Of a DNA stretch of 64,000 nucleotides, positions 54,032 through 63,740 are shown in pieces. Each line of letters starts with the position of its first letter. The stretch's first letter is position 1. The translations under genes were made by a program, and so were the position numbers. Where the stretch lies: assembly GCF_000380185.1 (NCBI RefSeq), contig NZ_KB904754.1, forward strand, positions 1 to 64,000, written 5' to 3'. The notes beneath the pieces were generated by a model. That model saw only the letters and a program-made list of their open reading frames with translations, ran no database searches and was not told where the DNA came from. Origin of the DNA: Thiofilum flexile DSM 14609 (GTDB taxonomy: Bacteria; Pseudomonadota; Gammaproteobacteria; Thiotrichales; Thiotrichaceae).

Positions 54032-54607
54032 GTGCCCTTTATTTTTAAGACCTACGGGTCAATATTAGTCTTAAGTTTAGTGTTAGTAGTGGCTCAATGG
54101 TCACCTGAGTGGCTGTACTATGAGCGCACTAAACTAGCGCAAGGCGAGTTATGGCGTCTAGTGAGTGGGCATTTTACTCACAGCAATGCCGCACATTTGT
54201 CACTCAATTTAGTGGGGTTCTGGCTCTGGCGACTCCTGCAACCTGCTACTCTCCCCCAGCACCGTATTCTTAGTCTGAGTTTGCTCTTAGCCCTCATCAT
54301 TAGCTTGTTATTTTGGTTCACCTTGCCTCAGTTACACTGGTATGTGGGGTTTTCAGGTATTCTTTATAGCCTATTTGGGGCTTGGGTAGGCTATTTACTC
54401 TATACCCGCGAGTATTTAATAGGCAGCATCCTCGGTCTTACCCTCATCGGCAAAACGCTTTGGGACGCTACTCATCCTGATAACCTTAGCCAACAACTCA
54501 TTGCTGTCCCTGTGGTGTATCAAGCCCATCTATATGGACTGGCACTTAGCCCACTGAGCACATGGTATTTGTATAGACGTATCCCCGCTATCCACACTCA
54601 GGCTTAG
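54032..54607 (+). CDS. rrtA: Rhombosortase (rhomboid-family protease)
   Basis: 191 residues, about six transmembrane helices. GELWRLVSGHFTHSNAAHLSLNLVGF, catalytic serine in GFSGILYSLFGAW and histidine in YQAHLYGL. Rhombosortases process the GlyGly-CTERM tail of proteins exported by type II secretion, which suits the divergent gspGHIJ. The start is a GTG. No GlyGly-CTERM substrate was seen in the window. Confidence 0.83.
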   Translation: MPFIFKTYGSILVLSLVLVVAQWSPEWLYYERTKLAQGELWRLVSGHFTHSNAAHLSLNLVGFWLWRLLQPATLPQHRILSLSLLLALIISLLFWFTLPQLHWYVGFSGILYSLFGAWVGYLLYTREYLIGSILGLTLIGKTLWDATHPDNLSQQLIAVPVVYQAHLYGLALSPLSTWYLYRRIPAIHTQA

Positions 54608-54615
54608 TAGTAAAA

Positions 54616-55263
54616 ATGTACTCATGGGCTATGACACTAAAACAGCAGTGCAGCACTTTATGGCACAGCCCCTGTCCGCTATGTCAAGCACAACGCCCGT
54701 TAAATCAACTAATTTGCTCAGCTTGTTGGGCAGCTCTCCCCACTCCTCCGGCCTTTACGCTTGATCCTGACTTTACCGTGCTTTATGCGTTTTATTATAC
54801 GGCTCCCATTCGAGAGCTGATCCTAAAAATTAAATTTGCCCACTCACTAGCGGATACTCAGTTATTAGCGCAACTCATAGCACTGCGCTTAACCCCACAG
54901 ATTCAAGATAAACCCGATATTATTATCCCCGTCCCGTTGCATCAGCAGCGACTACGAAAACGCGGTTTTAATCAGGCACTAGAGTTAGCCAAACCCCTAG
55001 CAAATGCGCTAGACTGTCCAGTCAGTACAGCATTTATTCAACGCATTAAAGCCACCAAAGCACAATCAAGCTTGCCAGCCGCCGAGCGTATGCACAATGT
55101 TCAACAGGCCTTTGCTTTGTTACAACCTATACCTTATCGACATGTGGCTTTATTTGATGATGTCCTCACTACCGGAGCGACCTTAGGTACACTTAAGCAA
55201 CTGCTACAGACTCATGGGGTGGAGCGGGTAGATTTTTATGCTTGTGCCCGTCCTTTACTGTAG
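54616..55263 (+). CDS. comF: ComF-family phosphoribosyltransferase-like protein
   Basis: 215 residues: N-terminal zinc-finger cysteines (CPLCQ ... CSACW), then a PRTase fold with PVPLHQQRLRKRGFNQALELA and PRPP loop VALFDDVLTTGAT. Implicated in DNA uptake/transformation. An internal ATG five codons in is an alternative start. Confidence 0.9.
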   Translation: MYSWAMTLKQQCSTLWHSPCPLCQAQRPLNQLICSACWAALPTPPAFTLDPDFTVLYAFYYTAPIRELILKIKFAHSLADTQLLAQLIALRLTPQIQDKPDIIIPVPLHQQRLRKRGFNQALELAKPLANALDCPVSTAFIQRIKATKAQSSLPAAERMHNVQQAFALLQPIPYRHVALFDDVLTTGATLGTLKQLLQTHGVERVDFYACARPLL

Positions 55264-55298
55264 GGCTACTAGCCTCACTGATTTGAGAGATCGACATT

Positions 55299-56165
55299 AT
55301 GATTCGTAGTATGACAGCGTTTGCCTATCGAGAAAGCACCACCGATCAAGGGATGCTCAGCCTAGAAATACGCTCGGTTAATCACCGTTACCTCGATATT
55401 TCCCTACGTCTGCCTGAGGAGTTTCGCAACCAAGAAAATACCTTGCGTGACTTTATTCTGAGCCGAGTTAAGCGTGGTAAAATTGAGCTAACTTTACGCT
55501 TTACCCCTTTGTTTAATACAGAAAACGCTATTCAGGTGAATGAAGAGCTGGCAAAGTCACTGATTGTTGCTTGTCGTCAGATTGAGGCCATTGCGGGTAA
55601 TACCGAAGCGCTAAAAGCGGTTGATATTTTACGTTGGCCCGGCGTCACGCAAGAAGCACGCCCTAATTTAGAACACCTACATCAGCAGGTACGCGCTTTA
55701 GTATTAGAAGCCTTAAATGATTTAGTCAGCACTCGTAGTCGTGAGGGACAGCGTTTGGCAGAGTTTATCTATGCCCGTTGTGATCAAATTGCGGAGATTT
55801 CAGTACGGATTCGCAAACGTCGCCCGATTATTATCCAACAGCTTCGTGATAAGATTTTACAACGCCTAGAAGAACTCAATATTCATCCTGATAATAATCG
55901 CTTAGAACAAGAGCTAGTTCTATTAGCACAGCGCCTTGATGTGGAGGAAGAGCTTGATCGCATTATGGCGCATCTAGATGAAATTAATGAGGTACTTGAG
56001 CGTAAAGAACCTATAGGTCGTCGCTTAGATTTTCTCATGCAAGAATTAAATCGTGAAGCCAATACGCTGAGTGCTAAATCGAATGATACCGAAACGACGC
56101 AAGCGACAGTTGATTTAAAAGTATTAATCGAACAGTTGCGCGAGCAGGTACAAAATATAGAATAA
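55299..56165 (+). CDS. yicC: YicC-family endoribonuclease/RNase adaptor
   Basis: 288 residues. N-terminal IRSMTAFAYRE, EIRSVNHRYLDISLRLPE and C-terminal DUF1732 (RRLDFLMQELNREANTLSAKSND). YicC proteins act in RNA turnover. It lies 35 bp after comF and 53 bp before cbpA. Confidence 0.93.
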   Translation: MIRSMTAFAYRESTTDQGMLSLEIRSVNHRYLDISLRLPEEFRNQENTLRDFILSRVKRGKIELTLRFTPLFNTENAIQVNEELAKSLIVACRQIEAIAGNTEALKAVDILRWPGVTQEARPNLEHLHQQVRALVLEALNDLVSTRSREGQRLAEFIYARCDQIAEISVRIRKRRPIIIQQLRDKILQRLEELNIHPDNNRLEQELVLLAQRLDVEEELDRIMAHLDEINEVLERKEPIGRRLDFLMQELNREANTLSAKSNDTETTQATVDLKVLIEQLREQVQNIE

Positions 56166-56218
56166 TAGCTTGGCTGAATTCAGTACATTATAAAACGGTA
56201 AGTGATAGATAAGTGGCA

Positions 56219-57118
56219 ATGGACAATAAAGATTATTATGCCCTACTAGGGATCACGGCAAATGCTGATAATGAGACAATTAAGATTGCTTACCGTAGGG
56301 CTGCGCGTAAATATCATCCCGATGTGAGTCGCGAGGCCAATGCTGAGGAATTATTTAAAGCGGTTAATGAGGCTTATGAGGTACTCAGTAATCCACTTAA
56401 ACGTGAAAAATTCAACCGCCTTTATCAAACTTGGCAGGCAGAGTCGGAAAAGTTCTCTTACACGGCTGCCTCAGCACAAGCTCAGGCCAAGTCAACTGCC
56501 TCCCCTCCTAACAACACACCTGTACCTAAAGGCCGCTTAGGTAATTTGCTGGATAAATTATTTGGCACGACTGATAGACCGCCTCTAAAGCATACCTTGC
56601 GTAAAGCAGCTAAAAATATGGCTCAAGTGGCCTCCGTACGCCTTACACTAGAAGATGTCTATTTAGGGGCAACAAAGACCATTAAACTGCCTACAGGTGA
56701 AAATGTTCAGGTCAAAATTCCACAGGGCATCGAGGACGGCAAAAAAATCCGCTTGCCCGGTAAAGGCTTACAAAATAGTGACTTACATTTAAAGATTCAG
56801 TTAGTTGAACATCCCTTATTCACATTACAAGCACAAGATCTACATCTTACCTTACCTATTGCCCCTTGGGAGGCGGCTTTAGGCTCTAAAATCACGATTC
56901 CCGGTTTAGGTGGGCCATTACAGCTCTCCGTTCCTAGCAATACTAATAGTGGGCAAAAATTACGCTTAAAAGGTCAGGGCATGCCTTCCGTTGAAGCTAT
57001 TGGTGATTTAATTGTTACGATTCAAATTGAAACGCCCCCCGTACACAATAAGCAAGAGCGTGATTTCTATCTGCAAATGGCGCAACACTTTGAGTGGACG
57101 CCTAGGACTAACTTCTAA
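56219..57118 (+). CDS. cbpA: DnaJ-class co-chaperone CbpA
   Basis: 299 residues: J-domain (KDYYALLGITANADNETIKIAYRRAARKYHPDVS-type, HPD present) followed by a linker and the two C-terminal peptide-binding domains (VRLTLEDVYLGATKTIKLPTGE; WEAALGSKITIPGLGG). No zinc finger and no Gly/Phe region, as in CbpA. The ATG at 56219 is preferred to a GTG two codons earlier. Confidence 0.9.
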   Translation: MDNKDYYALLGITANADNETIKIAYRRAARKYHPDVSREANAEELFKAVNEAYEVLSNPLKREKFNRLYQTWQAESEKFSYTAASAQAQAKSTASPPNNTPVPKGRLGNLLDKLFGTTDRPPLKHTLRKAAKNMAQVASVRLTLEDVYLGATKTIKLPTGENVQVKIPQGIEDGKKIRLPGKGLQNSDLHLKIQLVEHPLFTLQAQDLHLTLPIAPWEAALGSKITIPGLGGPLQLSVPSNTNSGQKLRLKGQGMPSVEAIGDLIVTIQIETPPVHNKQERDFYLQMAQHFEWTPRTNF

Positions 57119-57271
57119 ATGACCTCCTAACATTTGCATTTGTTGTTTAGTTAAAACAGTGCTAGTTTTAGCATTCATGGGAATCTGTTTTACCGCTTAC
57201 ATCAACACTACTAAAGCGGCTCAGCTAGGCATAATTCAAATTTATTCTTCGCTTTACTTAGGTAACAATCC

Positions 57272-58360
57272 ATGTGGTCGCATAGACTTAAAACAACAAT
57301 TTTAACAGGTATTTTTTTGGCTTCGATCAACACTGTTAGCGCAGGTGTTATACCTAGTTATGTGGGCAATCAAAAAGTCCCCTCTTTAGCACCTATGCTA
57401 GAGCGGGTGACACCAGCGGTTGTGAATATCGCTACTAAGGGTCGCTCTAAAGCGGATGCTTCCGTATTAAAGGATCCTTTTTTTCAGCGCTTTCTCAATA
57501 ATCCTGCCGACAAAAGCTCGACTAAACCCATTGACGGCACCGGCTCTGGTGTCATTGTGCATAGTCGCTTAGGCCATATCCTAACCAATTATCATGTCAT
57601 TCAAGATGCTGAAAGTATTCAAGTCACTCTCAATGATGGGCGACGTTTTGAGGCTTCGATTGTTGGGACAGACGAACGCGCGGATTTGGCAATTTTAAAA
57701 ATCAAATCCTCTGATTTAGTATCGATTCCTTTTGGTGACTCCACGCGGATGCGGGTGGGTGACTTTGTGGTCGCTATTGGCAACCCCTATGGTATTGGTC
57801 AATCGGTCTCGTCTGGCATTGTGAGCGCTCTGCATCGTAATCCGGGCATTGGTGAGTATGAAAATTTTATTCAAACCGATGCCTCGATTAATTTAGGTAA
57901 CTCCGGGGGTGCCTTGGTCAATCTAAATGGCGAATTAGTGGGTATCAATACGGCCATTTTAGGGGGGCAAAGTGGGGGCAATATTGGGATTGGATTTGCG
58001 ATTCCTATTAATACTGCGATGGGAGTGATTGATCAAATTATTCGCTACGGTACAGTAGAGCGGGGTGAAATTGGGATTGAGGTGAGTAATCCTAGTGCTG
58101 CCCTGACGGAGCAAGCCGGTATTGATAACGGGGTGGGTGCATTAATTACGCAAGTTTTTCCTAACTCCCCTGCTGAGCAAGCGGGCTTAGAGGCAGGCGA
58201 TATTATTGTCAGAATTGATAATCAGGATATGCTGAGTGCTAGTGAAGTTAAAAACTTTATTGGTGCTATGCGTGTTGGAACCGAAATTTCACTGACTTTT
58301 GTACGCAAAGGCGAATATTTTATGACCAATGCTGTACTCACTAAACCAGCTAGCAACTAG
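57272..58360 (+). CDS. HtrA/Deg-family periplasmic serine protease, single PDZ
   Basis: 362 residues: N-terminal signal peptide or anchor (~8-25), trypsin-like domain with triad H108 (TNYHVI), D138 (RADLAIL) and S211 (GNSGGAL), and one PDZ domain (~265-355). One PDZ is DegS-like, while most DegP/DegQ have two; DegS would keep its N-terminal anchor. It could thus be a sigma-E-pathway sensor protease or a general quality-control protease. Confidence 0.92.
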   Translation: MWSHRLKTTILTGIFLASINTVSAGVIPSYVGNQKVPSLAPMLERVTPAVVNIATKGRSKADASVLKDPFFQRFLNNPADKSSTKPIDGTGSGVIVHSRLGHILTNYHVIQDAESIQVTLNDGRRFEASIVGTDERADLAILKIKSSDLVSIPFGDSTRMRVGDFVVAIGNPYGIGQSVSSGIVSALHRNPGIGEYENFIQTDASINLGNSGGALVNLNGELVGINTAILGGQSGGNIGIGFAIPINTAMGVIDQIIRYGTVERGEIGIEVSNPSAALTEQAGIDNGVGALITQVFPNSPAEQAGLEAGDIIVRIDNQDMLSASEVKNFIGAMRVGTEISLTFVRKGEYFMTNAVLTKPASN

Positions 58361-58518
58361 CTGCACCTACTACCTCATAAGCTAAAGGGGCTAGAAACTG
58401 CCCCTAGTCTATACCCCTAGTCAAAAGATGGGTCAGTTTACCGCTAACTATTGAAAATTATTATATTTGGGTAATAGGCCAGAATGAGCGGGTAAAATTC
58501 AGTCACAACAAAGTGTTA

Positions 58519-58546
58519 TTGACAATAGCGTAAAAAATGATATAAG
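58519..58546 (+). promoter_or_regulatory. Strong sigma-70-type promoter for a small RNA
   Basis: TTGACA (58519-58524), 16-bp spacer, TATAAG (58541-58546). Start of transcription is expected near 58552-58554. No coding sequence follows; the transcript would end at the hairpin at 58688-58721. Confidence 0.7.
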
Positions 58547-58552
58547 TATGAA

Positions 58553-58728
58553 GGTATAGGGATTACTGAATCCCCTATGAACCTGTAGCATCAGGAATGA
58601 CGATGGATGAAAGCGCTTAAGCCCAGCGCTGTCGTGATTTCGCTATAGGGACAGATTTGGTTTCCCCAATCCAAATCTGTTAATTCGACCCCGGCTTTTA
58701 GACCCCCTGTTTGGCCGGGGTTCCTTTT
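58553..58728 (+). ncRNA. Candidate structured small RNA (~175 nt)
   Basis: Bounded by a good promoter and an intrinsic terminator, with no usable reading frame. Predicted local stems: ATAGGGATT/AATCCCCTAT at the 5' end; an AGCGCT/AGCGCT stem near 58610-58635; a perfect 10-bp stem ACAGATTTGG/CCAAATCTGT around 58651-58679; and the terminator. GGA occurs several times, including CATCAGGAATG, which might bind CsrA, but this is speculative. It does not look like 6S, SRP, tmRNA or RNase P RNA. Confidence 0.6.
58688..58728 (+). terminator. Intrinsic terminator of the candidate small RNA
   Basis: ACCCCGGC (58688-58695) pairs with GCCGGGGT (58714-58721), followed by TCCTTTT. It could also serve the engB gene ending at 58745 poorly, since the T-run is on the plus strand only. 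Confidence 0.8.
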
Positions 58729-58744
58729 AAGGGATACTAACTTG

Positions 58745-59377
58745 CTAATTGTGAATAGTTGCTGAATCGTTTGTGTTCTGGCTACGCTCTAACCATTCCT
58801 CTAATTTAGCCCACACTACATCCAAACCTAAGCCATCCTGAGCTGAAAAAGTCTGCACGGTAATGTTTCCATTGAATTCTTGCAGTTTTTTACGTACTGC
58901 TAATAGCTCATTCATTATCGCTCCCCTTTTTAATTTATCGGCTTTATTTAGTAATATATGTACCGGTAAATTCCGCGCAGCCGCCCATTGTAATAACATA
59001 CTATCGTGCTCGGTTAAAGGATGACGAATATCCATAACAATGATTAACCCTTTTAATGTTTTGCGTTTGGTTAAATAATCATTGATAAAGCGTTGCCATT
59101 CTAATTTAATTGCCTCTGGTACTTTTGCATAACCATAACCCGGCAAATCGACCAAATATTCTCCTTGAGGTAGAGCAAAAAAATTAATTAATTGAGTGCG
59201 CCCAGGGGTTTTACTAGTACGCGCTAAAGAGCGTTGTGAACAAATTCGATTAATAGAACTCGATTTCCCTGAATTAGAGCGCCCGGCAAAGGCTACTTCA
59301 AACCCCGCCTCTGGAGGTAAAGTTTTAGGGGTTGTCGCACTTTGAGTAAAACGTGCCTGTTGAAAGTAGTGATTCAT
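58745..59377 (-). CDS. engB: Ribosome-biogenesis GTPase EngB (YihA/YsxC)
   Basis: 210 residues: P-loop AGRSNSGKSSSIN, G3 DLPGYG, G4 NKADK, and the switch segment KTPGRTQLINFF. Needed for 50S assembly. The ATG at 59377 (MNHYFQQARF) is the family start; the open frame continues upstream. Divergent from cytochrome c4, as in Pseudomonas-type genomes. Confidence 0.95.
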   Translation of the reverse strand: MNHYFQQARFTQSATTPKTLPPEAGFEVAFAGRSNSGKSSSINRICSQRSLARTSKTPGRTQLINFFALPQGEYLVDLPGYGYAKVPEAIKLEWQRFINDYLTKRKTLKGLIIVMDIRHPLTEHDSMLLQWAAARNLPVHILLNKADKLKRGAIMNELLAVRKKLQEFNGNITVQTFSAQDGLGLDVVWAKLEEWLERSQNTNDSATIHN

Positions 59378-59623
59378 GTTAGCATTCTCTAATATTTTTT
59401 GAGGCATTAAGTTTGAATATGTTATACAATTTTGACGTTTTAACACGAGCGCATAGTAGCGCTATAGTACAGATTTTTTACTGGCTTGACTAATCGCAAG
59501 TCTCGCCATAACACCCGTATTTTAGACTGTGTTTGTTTGTCCACTCTACTAGGTAATCAACAGGGTCAAGGTTTTATTTGTTCATAGACTTCAGAGCTTA
59601 TCGATTTTAGGAGCACTTTATAA

Positions 59624-60235
59624 ATGAAAAAAGCACTTTTGATTGCGCTTGCCAGTCTCACCATTGGCGCCTCTACTGTTGCTTGGTCTGCAGGTGACGC
59701 TGCAGCCGGTAAAACCAAAGCCGCTGTTTGTGCTGCCTGCCATGCGGCGGATGGTAATAGTGTGAATCCCGAATGGCCAAAACTAGCGGGTCAGCATGAG
59801 ACTTATATTACGAAGGCCTTGCATGACTTCAAAGACAAAGCACGTGAAAACGCCCTTATGTCTCCGCAAGCGGCCATTTTAAGTGACCAAGATATGCAGG
59901 ATTTAGCTGCCTACTTCTCTAGCCAAGAAGCCAAGCCCGGTGCAGCCGATATGACTAAGGTAGAGTTAGGCGAAAAAATCTATCGGGGTGGTAATATCGC
60001 AACAGGCGTTGCAGCCTGTGCAGCTTGCCATGGCCCTACTGGTGCTGGTAATCCAGCCGCTAAGTTCCCCTCACTACAAGGGCAACATGCCACCTATACT
60101 AAGTTGCAACTGAATATGTTCCGCAATGGTGGTCGTGCTACTGACGCTGGCAAAATGATGCGTAATATCGCCTCGAAAATGAGTGATGCGGAAATCGATG
60201 CGGTATCCGAATATATTGCTGGATTACAGAAGTAA
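59624..60235 (+). CDS. Cytochrome c4 (di-haem)
   Basis: 203 residues: signal peptide (1-23, ending AWSA), two CAACH haem-binding sites (C36/C39/H40 and C132/C135/H136) and candidate axial methionines in NALMSPQ and KMMRNIASKM. Periplasmic electron carrier to terminal oxidases. AGGAG precedes the ATG. It is followed by a terminator and then the cytochrome assembly genes that would mature it. Confidence 0.95.
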   Translation: MKKALLIALASLTIGASTVAWSAGDAAAGKTKAAVCAACHAADGNSVNPEWPKLAGQHETYITKALHDFKDKARENALMSPQAAILSDQDMQDLAAYFSSQEAKPGAADMTKVELGEKIYRGGNIATGVAACAACHGPTGAGNPAAKFPSLQGQHATYTKLQLNMFRNGGRATDAGKMMRNIASKMSDAEIDAVSEYIAGLQK

Positions 60236-60270
60236 ATTTAAGCTCGACTTAATAATCTGATATAAGACTA

Positions 60271-60296
60271 GGGTGAGCTTAGGCTCGCCCTTTTTA
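60271..60296 (+). terminator. Intrinsic terminator after cytochrome c4
   Basis: GGGTGAGC pairs with GCTCGCCC (one G-T wobble) and is followed by TTTTTATT, 36 bp past the stop. Separates cytochrome c4 from ccsB. Confidence 0.88.
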
Positions 60297-60329
60297 TTGT
60301 CCCTTATCTGTAAGCCAATCTGAAACTGT

Positions 60330-62309
60330 ATGACTCAACGCAAACCCTATAGTACCCAAGTAATGCAATTTCTAGGTTCCATGAACCTAGCCATTACCCT
60401 ACTCGTGGTCATTGCCCTTGCCTCCATCATTGGCACGGTACTACAACAAAACCAACCCTACCCATCCTATGTCATTAAGTTTGGCGCTTTCTGGTTCGAT
60501 ATTTTTCGTATCTTAGGCTTGTACGATATCTACTCCTCGGTTTGGTTTTTAACTATTTTAGCCTTTTTAGTCATCTCCACTGCGACCTGTATTGTGCGTA
60601 ATACGCCCGGTATTGTGCGGGAACTGAAGCATTTTCGTGAGCATATCCAAGAAAAATCCTTACGCCTCATGAAGCACAGTACCGCTTTGCACCTCACTCA
60701 ATCGAGTGGCGAAGTACAAAAAACGGCTGAAACTATCCTTAAGAATCAAGGCTACCGCTTTAAGTTGCAACAAAATGAGGACAATATTGTCATTGCCGCT
60801 AAAAAAGGCAGTAGTCATTACTGGGGCTACTGGCTGACCCATATCGGGATGATTGTGATTTGTTTAGGTGGCCTATTAGACAGCCGCCTACCCATTATGC
60901 TTGCCGAGTGGCAAGGCACTATTAAGCCTGAAACACGCCCCGTACCGGTCAGTGAAATTGCTAAAGAAAGTTTTTTGAGTCCCAATAATTTATCCTTTAG
61001 AGGTAATGTGAATATTGCCGAGGGGCAAAAAACTGATGTTATTTTCTTACCTATTCGGGATAGTTATTTAGTTCAGCCACTCCCTTTTAAAGTTGAATTA
61101 AAAGATTTTCGTGTCGAACATTATTCTACTGGCATGCCTAAATCTTTTGAATCTGATTTAGTAATTTATGACTCTGATTTAGCACAACCCATTAGTAAAA
61201 CCATTTCAGTTAATCATCCTCTTATTCATAAAGGTATTGCCATTTATCAAGCAGATTTTGGTGATGGTGGTTCAGAGGTTGATTTGAAATTTAATCCCTT
61301 TAATCCTAACTATAAAGTACCGGATTTAAAAGGCAATGTTTTCAAAGATTATAAAATTACCGGCACTAGCGCTCAATATAAACTAGAATTAACTGATTTT
61401 AGGCTATTTAATATTTTACCTATTACCGATGACAAAGGCATTGTTCATCAACGTAATGTAGGGCCAAGCGTAACCTTTAAAGTGCGTAATGCAGCGGGTG
61501 AAGCTATAGAGTATTTAAACTATATGTCACCTATTATGATTGATAATAGAAACTATATTGTTAGTGGTATTCGTACTAAACCGGGTGAAGCTCTAAAATA
61601 TTTACATATCCCTATTGATGAAAAAGGTACTGTACAAGGCTTTATGCAATTTTTGCATAACCTGCAAAACCCAGAACTAGTGCGCCGCGCCGCTAGCTCG
61701 ACCACACAACAGTCGATGCAGGAAGTTAACTTAAAAAATGCCGATATAGAGCAGCAAGTTATCGAATCAATGATACGCCTAACCCAAGTCTTTGCTACAC
61801 GAGGATTTGAAGGTATTAGTGCGGATATCAATCAGCGCTTTCCTGAGCCACAACGTGCCGCCGTCAATGAAGCTTTTGCCAAAGTACTCAATGTTGCTTT
61901 AAGAGCCGTCTATCTAGAAACCTTAAAAAACAAAGGTATTACTAATCCCACCGAAAAAGATTGGCTATTTTATGATGACAGCTTAAGTGCTATGGCTAAT
62001 TTACCCTTATACGGCTCACCTTGGTATGTACAACTCACTGGTTTTAAACAAATCCAAGCCTCCGGTTTACAAATGACCCGCTCTCCGGGGCAAAATGTGG
62101 TGTATTTAGGCTGCCTGATGTTAGTGCTCGGCGTATTTCTTATGTTTTATGTGGCACAGCGCCGTATCTGGATTTGGCTAAAGCCGCAAGAGACACCTAA
62201 TACAGTTGAAATGATTTTAGCAGGCACGACCAATCGTCAGGTGTCCGAATTTGAAAAGTTTATGAAAACCCTAAGACAAGCATTTGAATCAATGTCCGTC
62301 AGGAGTTAA
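60330..62309 (+). CDS. ccsB: System II cytochrome c biogenesis protein CcsB/ResB
   Basis: 659 residues: transmembrane helices near 17-37, 70-90, 170-190 and one at the C-terminus (~590-615), around a large periplasmic domain (~195-585). MNLAITLLVVIALASIIGTVLQQNQPYPSYV is the family N-terminus. With CcsA it exports haem and attaches it to apocytochromes. Six bp before ccsA. Confidence 0.93.
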   Translation: MTQRKPYSTQVMQFLGSMNLAITLLVVIALASIIGTVLQQNQPYPSYVIKFGAFWFDIFRILGLYDIYSSVWFLTILAFLVISTATCIVRNTPGIVRELKHFREHIQEKSLRLMKHSTALHLTQSSGEVQKTAETILKNQGYRFKLQQNEDNIVIAAKKGSSHYWGYWLTHIGMIVICLGGLLDSRLPIMLAEWQGTIKPETRPVPVSEIAKESFLSPNNLSFRGNVNIAEGQKTDVIFLPIRDSYLVQPLPFKVELKDFRVEHYSTGMPKSFESDLVIYDSDLAQPISKTISVNHPLIHKGIAIYQADFGDGGSEVDLKFNPFNPNYKVPDLKGNVFKDYKITGTSAQYKLELTDFRLFNILPITDDKGIVHQRNVGPSVTFKVRNAAGEAIEYLNYMSPIMIDNRNYIVSGIRTKPGEALKYLHIPIDEKGTVQGFMQFLHNLQNPELVRRAASSTTQQSMQEVNLKNADIEQQVIESMIRLTQVFATRGFEGISADINQRFPEPQRAAVNEAFAKVLNVALRAVYLETLKNKGITNPTEKDWLFYDDSLSAMANLPLYGSPWYVQLTGFKQIQASGLQMTRSPGQNVVYLGCLMLVLGVFLMFYVAQRRIWIWLKPQETPNTVEMILAGTTNRQVSEFEKFMKTLRQAFESMSVRS

Positions 62310-62315
62310 AGCATT

Positions 62316-63683
62316 ATGTCTGTTCCAAGTGAAGCTCTTAATGAGCTATTAAACAAACCTTCTTTTTTCCAACGCATTAAACCTACTGATTGGGTGTGGG
62401 CAGCGTTGGTCGTTGCAGGTGGGTTATTTGCATTCGTTAAATACGCTCATGCTATGGATATTTATGAGCAAGCCTTTCTTATTTTAGCCATACCTTCCAT
62501 GATTGCACTAGGCTGGTCTTGGCGAGCCTTTCAGCCCTATAGTGTTGCGGTCACTATTCTCAGTTTACTCGGTATTAGTTTATATAGTGGCGTTTATGCG
62601 AATGGTGAAACCGTATTCGGCTTAAAATACTTATTTTCTAGTCAATCTGCCGTTATGTGGATGAGCGCTTTATTTGTGCTTGCCACTTTATTTTATTTTG
62701 GCGGCTTGTTTACGCATCATGAGTTTACCCTCAAAACAGCCAGTGCGATCACATGGACTGCGCTAGTAATGGGATTCGTAGGCTTAATGGTGCGCTGGTA
62801 TGAATCTTATCTAGTTGATCCCGAATTTGGACACATTCCGGTTAGTAATCTCTATGAAGTATTTATTTTATTCTGTGTGATCACCGGATTGCTCTATATG
62901 TATTACGAGGGACGCTATCGCACTCGAACTATGGGTGGCTTTGTGTTGTTAGTGATTAGTGCTGCGGTCGCCTTTTTACTGTGGTATGCCTTCACACGTG
63001 AGGCTGATCAAATTCGCCCCTTAGTCCCAGCCCTAAAAAGCTATTGGATGAAAATTCATGTCCCCGCTAATTTCATTGGTTATGGTGCATTTGCTTTGGC
63101 TGCTATGACTAGTACCGCCTACCTAGTTAAATATTATTATAATAACCCTTCACGCTTAGTGGCTATTTTAGTGCCTAGCTTTATCTTTGCCGGTTTATTT
63201 CTTTGGATTTTACTGAGAGATTTATTTGGTAAAGAAGCGGTTGCAAACCCATCTTTCACCTTCATACTATCGGCGGCAACACATGCTGGTATGATTGCCT
63301 TAGTCACCACAGCACTGCTGGCTGCTTTAGGCTATTTACTTCTATTGCCTAGTACCCAAAAGAATTTTCCCTCACTAGATTTACTAGAAGATATTACCTA
63401 TAAAGCGATTGCTTTGGGGTTTGCTTTCTTTACAGTTGCCACTATTTTAGGGGCAATGTGGGCGGCTGAAGCGTGGGGCGGCTATTGGTCTTGGGATCCT
63501 AAAGAAACGTGGGCGCTGATTGTATGGTTAAATTATGCGGCTTGGTTACACTTCCGTTTTAGTAAGGGAGCACATGGTACACCGATGGCTTGGTGGGCTG
63601 TTGTTGGTTTATTTGTCACGTTGTTTGCCTTTTTAGGCGTTAATATGTTCCTCTCTGGGTTACACTCCTATGGTGAACTTTGA
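62316..63683 (+). CDS. ccsA: System II cytochrome c biogenesis protein CcsA/ResC
   Basis: 455 residues, multi-spanning, with the tryptophan-rich haem-handling motif WGGYWSWDPKETWALIVWL near residues 387-405 and flanking histidines (KIHVPANF; WLHFRF). It is longer than short CcsA proteins because of about four N-terminal helices. Tightly coupled with ccsB. Confidence 0.95.
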   Translation: MSVPSEALNELLNKPSFFQRIKPTDWVWAALVVAGGLFAFVKYAHAMDIYEQAFLILAIPSMIALGWSWRAFQPYSVAVTILSLLGISLYSGVYANGETVFGLKYLFSSQSAVMWMSALFVLATLFYFGGLFTHHEFTLKTASAITWTALVMGFVGLMVRWYESYLVDPEFGHIPVSNLYEVFILFCVITGLLYMYYEGRYRTRTMGGFVLLVISAAVAFLLWYAFTREADQIRPLVPALKSYWMKIHVPANFIGYGAFALAAMTSTAYLVKYYYNNPSRLVAILVPSFIFAGLFLWILLRDLFGKEAVANPSFTFILSAATHAGMIALVTTALLAALGYLLLLPSTQKNFPSLDLLEDITYKAIALGFAFFTVATILGAMWAAEAWGGYWSWDPKETWALIVWLNYAAWLHFRFSKGAHGTPMAWWAVVGLFVTLFAFLGVNMFLSGLHSYGEL

Positions 63684-63740
63684 GACGACTTAACCAGTCT
63701 CAGTAGAATCTTTTATTAAAACAAGTAACGGAGCAGACGC

